Origin: Umezawaea sp049997955
Lineage (GTDB): Bacteria > Actinomycetota > Actinomycetes > Mycobacteriales > Pseudonocardiaceae
Direction of reading: 5' to 3'
Length of the DNA stretch: 19,529 bases
Assembly (NCBI GenBank): GCA_049997955.1
Contig: JAEBDY010000037.1
Coordinates: 1 to 19,529 of the forward strand
In this document: positions 16,046-19,529 of the stretch, piece after piece
Layout: every line of letters begins with the position of its first letter
How positions within the stretch are numbered: the stretch's first letter is position 1
Translations under genes and position numbers: made by a program
Notes under the pieces: generated by a model
What the model was told of the DNA's origin: nothing
Database searches by the model: none
The model's input: the letters and a program-made list of their open reading frames with translations, nothing else

Positions 16046-16870
16046 TCACGTGGTCCGGCGGTTCTCCCGGTGTAGCAGGACCAGGGCGGCCCCGACGATG
16101 TCACCCAGCCGCCACGGACACCCGCGATAGTGACGCAAGGCCTTGTAGGTGGTCTTGAGCAGCGATTTCGCGCGTTCACCCAGACAACGCAAAGCGCTGT
16201 GGATCGCGTTGTAGGCCTGCTGGTCCACCGTCGACGTCCCGCCCACGGGCTTCTTCACCGGGATCCTGAAGAGGACGGGTTCGCCTTCATAACCCAGATC
16301 CGTCAGGACAAGAGCACCGTCGCCGATCCAGTCGACCAACCCCGCCACCAGATCCGGGTCGGCGCGGGCGGCACTCATGTCGTGCTCACGCCCCGGCCGC
16401 ACCCCTGAAGTCCACAATGGCCACCCGTCCGGAGCGGACACGACCCGCACGTTCCCGCCATGGTGCTTGTGCTTTCCGGACCACCACAAATCCACCCCGA
16501 CCGTGGGCCCCGGCGTGGAGATCCGGTCGGTGCCGATCAGCGTGCCGTCCACGATCACGTACGCGTAACCAGCGATCCTGGCCGCCAACAGCGCTCCGTG
16601 CAGCGACGGCACCAGCGCCTCCAGCACCGCGATCCCCTCGTCACGGTAGACATACGCCGTCGAGGACGAGATCCCGTTAACCCTCGCCAACCCCGACATC
16701 CGGGTGTCGTCGAGGAACCACCGCAACACCAACACCGCCTGCGCCCAGGCCGACAAGGCACGAGTGTTCCGACGCGTGCCCCGTCTCACCCGCTCCGCAC
16801 GCAGCAGATCAGCCAGAAACAGGACGCTGTCCTCGGACACGTCCAGCACGGCCCTGTATGCGACACTCAT
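16046..16870 (-). CDS. IS5-type transposase (DDE superfamily 4)
   Basis: This 274-residue protein has the full layout of the family. An N-terminal helix-turn-helix region (ALSAWAQAVLVLRWFLDDTR, then LARVNGISSSTAYVYRDEGI) is followed by the catalytic core: first Asp in YVIVDGTLIGTDR, second in LVLTDLGYEGEPVLF, and Glu in HSALRCLGERAKSLLK. GVDLWWSGKHKHHGGNVRV is also characteristic. The start ATG at 16870 has AAGGAG about 11 bases upstream. No stop or frameshift interrupts it. I could not find matching terminal inverted repeats, so the element borders are not given. Its arrival may be linked to the loss of the ABC gene next to it. Confidence 0.88.
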   Translation of the reverse strand: MSVAYRAVLDVSEDSVLFLADLLRAERVRRGTRRNTRALSAWAQAVLVLRWFLDDTRMSGLARVNGISSSTAYVYRDEGIAVLEALVPSLHGALLAARIAGYAYVIVDGTLIGTDRISTPGPTVGVDLWWSGKHKHHGGNVRVVSAPDGWPLWTSGVRPGREHDMSAARADPDLVAGLVDWIGDGALVLTDLGYEGEPVLFRIPVKKPVGGTSTVDQQAYNAIHSALRCLGERAKSLLKTTYKALRHYRGCPWRLGDIVGAALVLLHRENRRTT

Positions 16871-16874
16871 CCCG

Positions 16875-16933
16875 CGCGGAACTCCTTGTGAAGATGATCT
16901 GTGGTAGGACCACCTTCATAGCGAAGTTCCGCG
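16875..16933. repeat. Nested inverted repeat upstream of the IS5-type transposase
   Basis: Three stems lie inside one another: CGCGGAACT (16875-16883) pairs with AGTTCCGCG (16925-16933), TGAAG with CTTCA, and GTGGT with ACCAC around a 3-base loop. The plus strand continues GTTTTTCG. It overlaps the transposase ribosome-site region, so it could limit read-through expression of the transposase or be an element end. Confidence 0.7.
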
Positions 16934-17076
16934 TTTTTCGTGCCCACAACCCAGGCCAGCCCACCGCGTCCACGACGGTCACACAGCGCCACAACCCGTT
17001 ACTCGGAATGGCTCACTGTCTGCAGTCCACCGCTCAAACGGACACGGTCCACTCGGGCACGCCGTGAACAGCACGC

Positions 17077-18528
17077 TCAAATTTGACTATTCAAGGTTTG
17101 TAGCGCCGATGTTGCCTCTGGCTCTGCCAGGAGAACTTGATCACGACCTTGCCGCTTGGCCTGGTAGAGAGCTTGGTCTGCCGCTTTGAACAGATTGGAC
17201 AAGCTCATCGGACTTTGTGGCGGTGCGACAGCGACTCCGATGGACGCGGTTCGATCTTCGATACTGGCCCTGCCGCCACCGCGCTTCTCCTCGAACACGA
17301 GAACGATCTTCGAGATACGGCTGCGTATGCGCTCTGCGGCGTGGAGGGCTTCGTCCGCGTCGTTGAGCAAGACCACGAATTCTTCACCGCCGTAGCGACC
17401 TGCAAGATCACCCGCACGGGTGGATTGGGCTAGCACGTCGGCGACGCGTTGGAGCAGCATGTCGCCGACCAAGTGGCCGTGTTGATCATTGACATTCTTG
17501 AAGTGGTCCAGGTCGACGACGAGCAGGGCCACACCGTGCCCGGTGCGAGCGGCGGCGTGGATGGCGGCGTTGGCGAGTTCTTCCCAGCGTGCCTTGGTGA
17601 TGAGGCCCGTGCCGCCGTCGCGGCGTCCGCGCTCGCGGTGGGTGATGAGGGTGTTGATCGATGTTGCCACGACCAAGATGCCCATGGTGGTCAGCGGGTT
17701 GGCGGCGGTGGATGCGAGGACCATGCCGAGGGTGATGCTGAGGGTGACGTCGGCCAGGTGTTCGCGATCTCCGAATAGTTCTACGGCAGACGGCATTCCG
17801 TCGGTGGCCGACAGCATCTTCGCTCCGGCGACGATCAGCATCTGTTGTCCCACGAAGACGAACGCGGCTGAGGCCAGCGCTGCTTGCATCAAGAGGTCGT
17901 GGTTGCCGGACGAAGGGGTCCCGAGGGCGTGAGCGCTGATGGCGTGGGCGGAGCAAGCAGCGAGCACGATTGAGGAACTGGACAGTAGCCATCGGAATAA
18001 GGGCTTTCTGGCGATGGCAAATCTGGCTGCGCGGACGCTGACGATCAGCACGATCGTTAGGGGCAGCGGTAGCAGGACGGCGGCGGGGAAGGTGAATATC
18101 GAGGTCAGGTCGCCGTGCAGGCCTTCGGAGCCGTGTGCTGCGCGTCGTCGTTCTTCGGGGGCGCGGGTCAGCAGTTGGTGAATGTGTGCGGCGGTGATGA
18201 GGATTGTGAAGTGCAGCCATCGCTGCGAATCGATCGTGATGCCCGAGAGGGCGTCGGCGGTGACGATGCCGCAGGCTAGGGCGTCGACGGTCAGCACGTA
18301 GAACAGGACGGGTCGCGGGAGTGTCCACAGCGACCAGCGTCGGACACGCAGGGTGATCCAAGATCGAGCCGATCGGCTCTTGGTCGGGGCCGTGCGGGTG
18401 GGGATGCTGGACGAGGTTCGTGACTCCCCAGCACGCGCACAGGATGAATCCGGCCGAGGGCCAGGCCATGATTCGTGCTGCGCGGGTGCCGTCCCTTCTG
18501 GAGGCTTTCGTGGTCGACCTCTGCGCAC
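17077..18528 (-). CDS. Membrane-bound diguanylate cyclase (GGDEF domain)
   Basis: The enzyme makes the second messenger c-di-GMP from two GTP. The C-terminal about 165 residues form the GGDEF domain: VDLDHFKNVNDQHGHLVGD, active site RYGGEEFVVLL (nt 17373-17396) and ADQALYQAKRQGRDQV. RAGD lies exactly five residues before GGEEF, so the RxxD product-inhibition site is present. Before it are six or so hydrophobic segments, beginning with LPRPVLFYVLTVDALACGIV, a common layout for actinobacterial cyclases with a membrane sensor of unknown ligand. No EAL domain is seen. The start is uncertain: GTG at 18528 has GGGGGG just upstream and gives 483 residues, but the first 70 are Pro/Arg/Ser-rich and unlike the family, and no better start exists before the first membrane helix. 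A frameshift near the 5' end is possible. Confidence 0.85.
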   Translation of the reverse strand: MRRGRPRKPPEGTAPAQHESWPGPRPDSSCARAGESRTSSSIPTRTAPTKSRSARSWITLRVRRWSLWTLPRPVLFYVLTVDALACGIVTADALSGITIDSQRWLHFTILITAAHIHQLLTRAPEERRRAAHGSEGLHGDLTSIFTFPAAVLLPLPLTIVLIVSVRAARFAIARKPLFRWLLSSSSIVLAACSAHAISAHALGTPSSGNHDLLMQAALASAAFVFVGQQMLIVAGAKMLSATDGMPSAVELFGDREHLADVTLSITLGMVLASTAANPLTTMGILVVATSINTLITHRERGRRDGGTGLITKARWEELANAAIHAAARTGHGVALLVVDLDHFKNVNDQHGHLVGDMLLQRVADVLAQSTRAGDLAGRYGGEEFVVLLNDADEALHAAERIRSRISKIVLVFEEKRGGGRASIEDRTASIGVAVAPPQSPMSLSNLFKAADQALYQAKRQGRDQVLLAEPEATSALQTLNSQI

Positions 18529-18566
18529 TATCCCCCCGATCTGTTCACCAGTGCCGGCTCGTGGTT

Positions 18567-18605
18567 GGCGATATCGACTGGGCGTCGTTCGGCGACATCG
18601 ACTGG
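18567..18605. repeat. Pair of 15-bp direct repeats upstream of the cyclase
   Basis: GGCGATATCGACTGG (18567-18581) and GGCGACATCGACTGG (18591-18605) differ at one base and are spaced 24 bp apart start to start. They end about 39 bp upstream of the chosen cyclase start and could be a regulator's tandem site. This is a suggestion only. Confidence 0.5.
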
Positions 18606-18898
18606 TGACGCCCTTGCCCGATACCCACCGCAGGCGACGCTCGTTATGGCGGGCTCTGCGGTTGGGGCGGACGCTTCGCCCTCGGTGCACGCTAGTTGCA
18701 CACAGCGACAAATCGCGGCTCCGGACGCGCTGAACACCCAAATGCGCAGCACTCAATCGACGTAGAGTGACAGGATCGGCAGTATTGCCTAGCCCGAACG
18801 AGTGACACTCTGGCCGAACCCTTTGAGGTTTCGTAACACCGTGAGCAAAGATGCGGTTGTGACCATCCGCTCCGATGTCATCGGCTTGCTCCTGACAC

Positions 18899-18934
18899 AA
18901 GCCCGGCTCCCCTGTTCCACGGGAAGCCGGGCTT
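18899..18934. terminator. GC-rich hairpin, probable transcription terminator
   Basis: AAGCCCGGCT (18899-18908) and AGCCGGGCTT (18925-18934) form a perfect 10-bp stem, extended inward by CCC/GGG around a short loop. There is no clear T-run on either side, as is common for terminators in high-GC actinobacteria. Placed between divergent genes, it cannot be tied to either, and may end a transcript of a lost gene. Confidence 0.7.
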
Positions 18935-19156
18935 CGTCATACCTGAACTGCACAGACAACGTATAGGCACCAGCGGCAATCAAGTAGACGTTCAAGTGGT
19001 TAACCGCAATAGTGCGGCAAATCTGCGACGCAGGTGGCACAGTTGTTACGTGCTCCGAGGAGGAAGCACGCCACAGCCGTTGGATGACTCAACTTGCCGA
19101 GGGGGGCTCGTGACAGAGGCCATGAATGGCCGGGCTCGGCACGTCTCGGGTACGCG

Positions 19157-19412
19157 ATGACGGAAGCCGGTGGGGGGTATGAGGTAGGGCAGGCTCGGCG
19201 AGACGACGGGAACCTGCCGGCGGACGTGACCAGTTTCGTGGGACGCCAAGACGAACTGCGCGACGCTGAGGAACTCTTTGCCCGTGGAGTGCGACATGTG
19301 ACGCTGACCGGTACGGGTGGCGTCGGCAAGACCCGTCTGGCGATCAAGGTCGGCCAGCGGGCGGCGGAACGGGGAACCTACGACCACGGCGTGTGGCTGG
19401 TTGCCCTTAGCT
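19157..19412 (+). pseudogene. Truncated NB-ARC ATPase regulator (AfsR/LuxR-type), 5' part
   Basis: From ATG 19157 the frame reads MTEAGGGYEVG, then NLPADVTSFVGRQDELRDAE and VTLTGTGGVGKTRLAIKVGQ (Walker A GTGGVGKT), up to GVWLVALS. 'NLP..xTSFVGRxxEL' followed by 'LTGxGGVGKTRLA' is the standard opening of NB-ARC ATPases in actinobacterial AfsR-like and LuxR-type regulators, which run to 700-1100 residues. After about 19412 the frame gives unrelated sequence (LSFMVSGLDGAPG) and stops at 19453. The break is followed by a long inverted repeat, so insertion of a mobile element is likely. Translation may be coupled to a 16-codon GTG-started frame (19110-19160) with a strong GAGGGGGG site, which overlaps this start as ATGA. 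Confidence 0.7.
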
Positions 19413-19450
19413 TGAGTTTTATGGTCTCGGGGCTCGACGGGGCACCCGGT

Positions 19451-19527
19451 TGATCATGGATGAAGCCCTTGGTTGATCATTCTTCTTGCGACAGAAGGAA
19501 GATCACAACCAAGGGCTTCGATGATCA
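19451..19527. repeat. Long imperfect hairpin at the right edge
   Basis: GAAGCCCTTGGTTG (19462-19475) is the exact reverse complement of CAACCAAGGGCTTC (19506-19519). The outer TGATCAT (19451-19457) pairs with ATGATCA (19521-19527), and an inner TTCTTC/GAAGGAA pairing is possible. It lies just after the break in the NB-ARC gene and probably belongs to the end of an insertion sequence continuing to the right. Confidence 0.75.
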
Positions 19528-19529
19528 GT

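Larger units (their letters stand above)
18529..19109. other. Intergenic region between the cyclase and the NB-ARC gene
   Basis: No convincing gene is seen on either strand. The stretch holds two 15-bp direct repeats next to the cyclase start, and a GC-rich hairpin at 18899-18934. It should contain the promoter of the minus-strand cyclase and, on the plus strand, that of the truncated gene at 19157. Confidence 0.6.

Noticed and set aside
16028..16049. GTGATC/GATCAC inverted repeat at the transposase stop as an IS terminal repeat
   Set aside because: It is only a 6-bp stem, and no partner was found beyond the transposase start.
18420..18608. Small plus-strand frame ending VGDIDWASFGDIDW as a peptide precursor
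   Set aside because: The repeated end comes from the 15-bp direct repeats. No modification enzyme lies nearby, and the frame overlaps the cyclase leader.

Overview
The window is high-GC DNA with frequent GTG starts and GGAGG-type ribosome binding sites. Its gene families (SAV_2336-like vWA proteins, NB-ARC/TPR proteins, actinobacterial IS3 and IS5 elements) point to a filamentous actinomycete, probably Pseudonocardiaceae-like (genus inferred, not proven). It reads as an accessory defence region: two independent immune-type loci among insertion sequences and gene remnants.

Region 1 (1-4350, functional direction minus strand) is a CRISPR adaptation locus with a reverse transcriptase. In transcription order it holds leader 2, CRISPR array 2 (8 repeats, 3622-4160), an RT-Cas1 fusion (1634-3502), Cas2 (1345-1626), leader 1, CRISPR array 1 (10 repeats, 457-1156), and a fragment that looks like the start of a type III Cas10/Cmr2 gene (about 125-346). 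That fragment is cut off by the end of an IS3-type element running out of the left edge. The two leaders are homologous. All 16 spacers can be read as ordinary coding sequence on the plus strand, so crRNAs made from the minus strand would be antisense to mRNAs. That fits RNA-derived spacers and RNA targeting, but only a protospacer search can prove it.

Region 2 (4348-7615) is decayed or mobile DNA. It contains a 4-hydroxyproline epimerase/proline racemase pseudogene with frameshifts and a deletion over the second catalytic cysteine, a small conserved hypothetical gene, a complete IS3-family element (5908-7211) with inverted ends, and a gene-poor spacer.

Region 3 (7616-15832, plus strand) is a tight four-gene operon: an LCAT-like alpha/beta-hydrolase, a transglutaminase-like/VMAP protein, a MoxR-type AAA+ ATPase, and a 1325-residue protein joining a vWA-like domain, an NB-ARC/STAND ATPase and TPR repeats. 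Gene spacings are +3, -4 and -20 nt. This matches the published idea of MoxR-vWA-VMAP ternary conflict systems. The added lipase-like gene and the fusion of the vWA component to a STAND-TPR sensor make it the most interesting candidate system here. The proposed logic is inference: TPR/NB-ARC senses, vWA and MoxR remodel, and the cysteine-protease-like VMAP and the esterase act as effectors.

Region 4 (15833-19529) contains an ABC-ATPase remnant, an IS5-like transposase with a nested hairpin upstream, a membrane-bound GGDEF diguanylate cyclase (minus strand), a strong bidirectional-looking terminator hairpin, and the 5' part of another NB-ARC regulator that loses homology abruptly just before a long inverted repeat at the right edge. 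No rRNA or tRNA gene was recognised.
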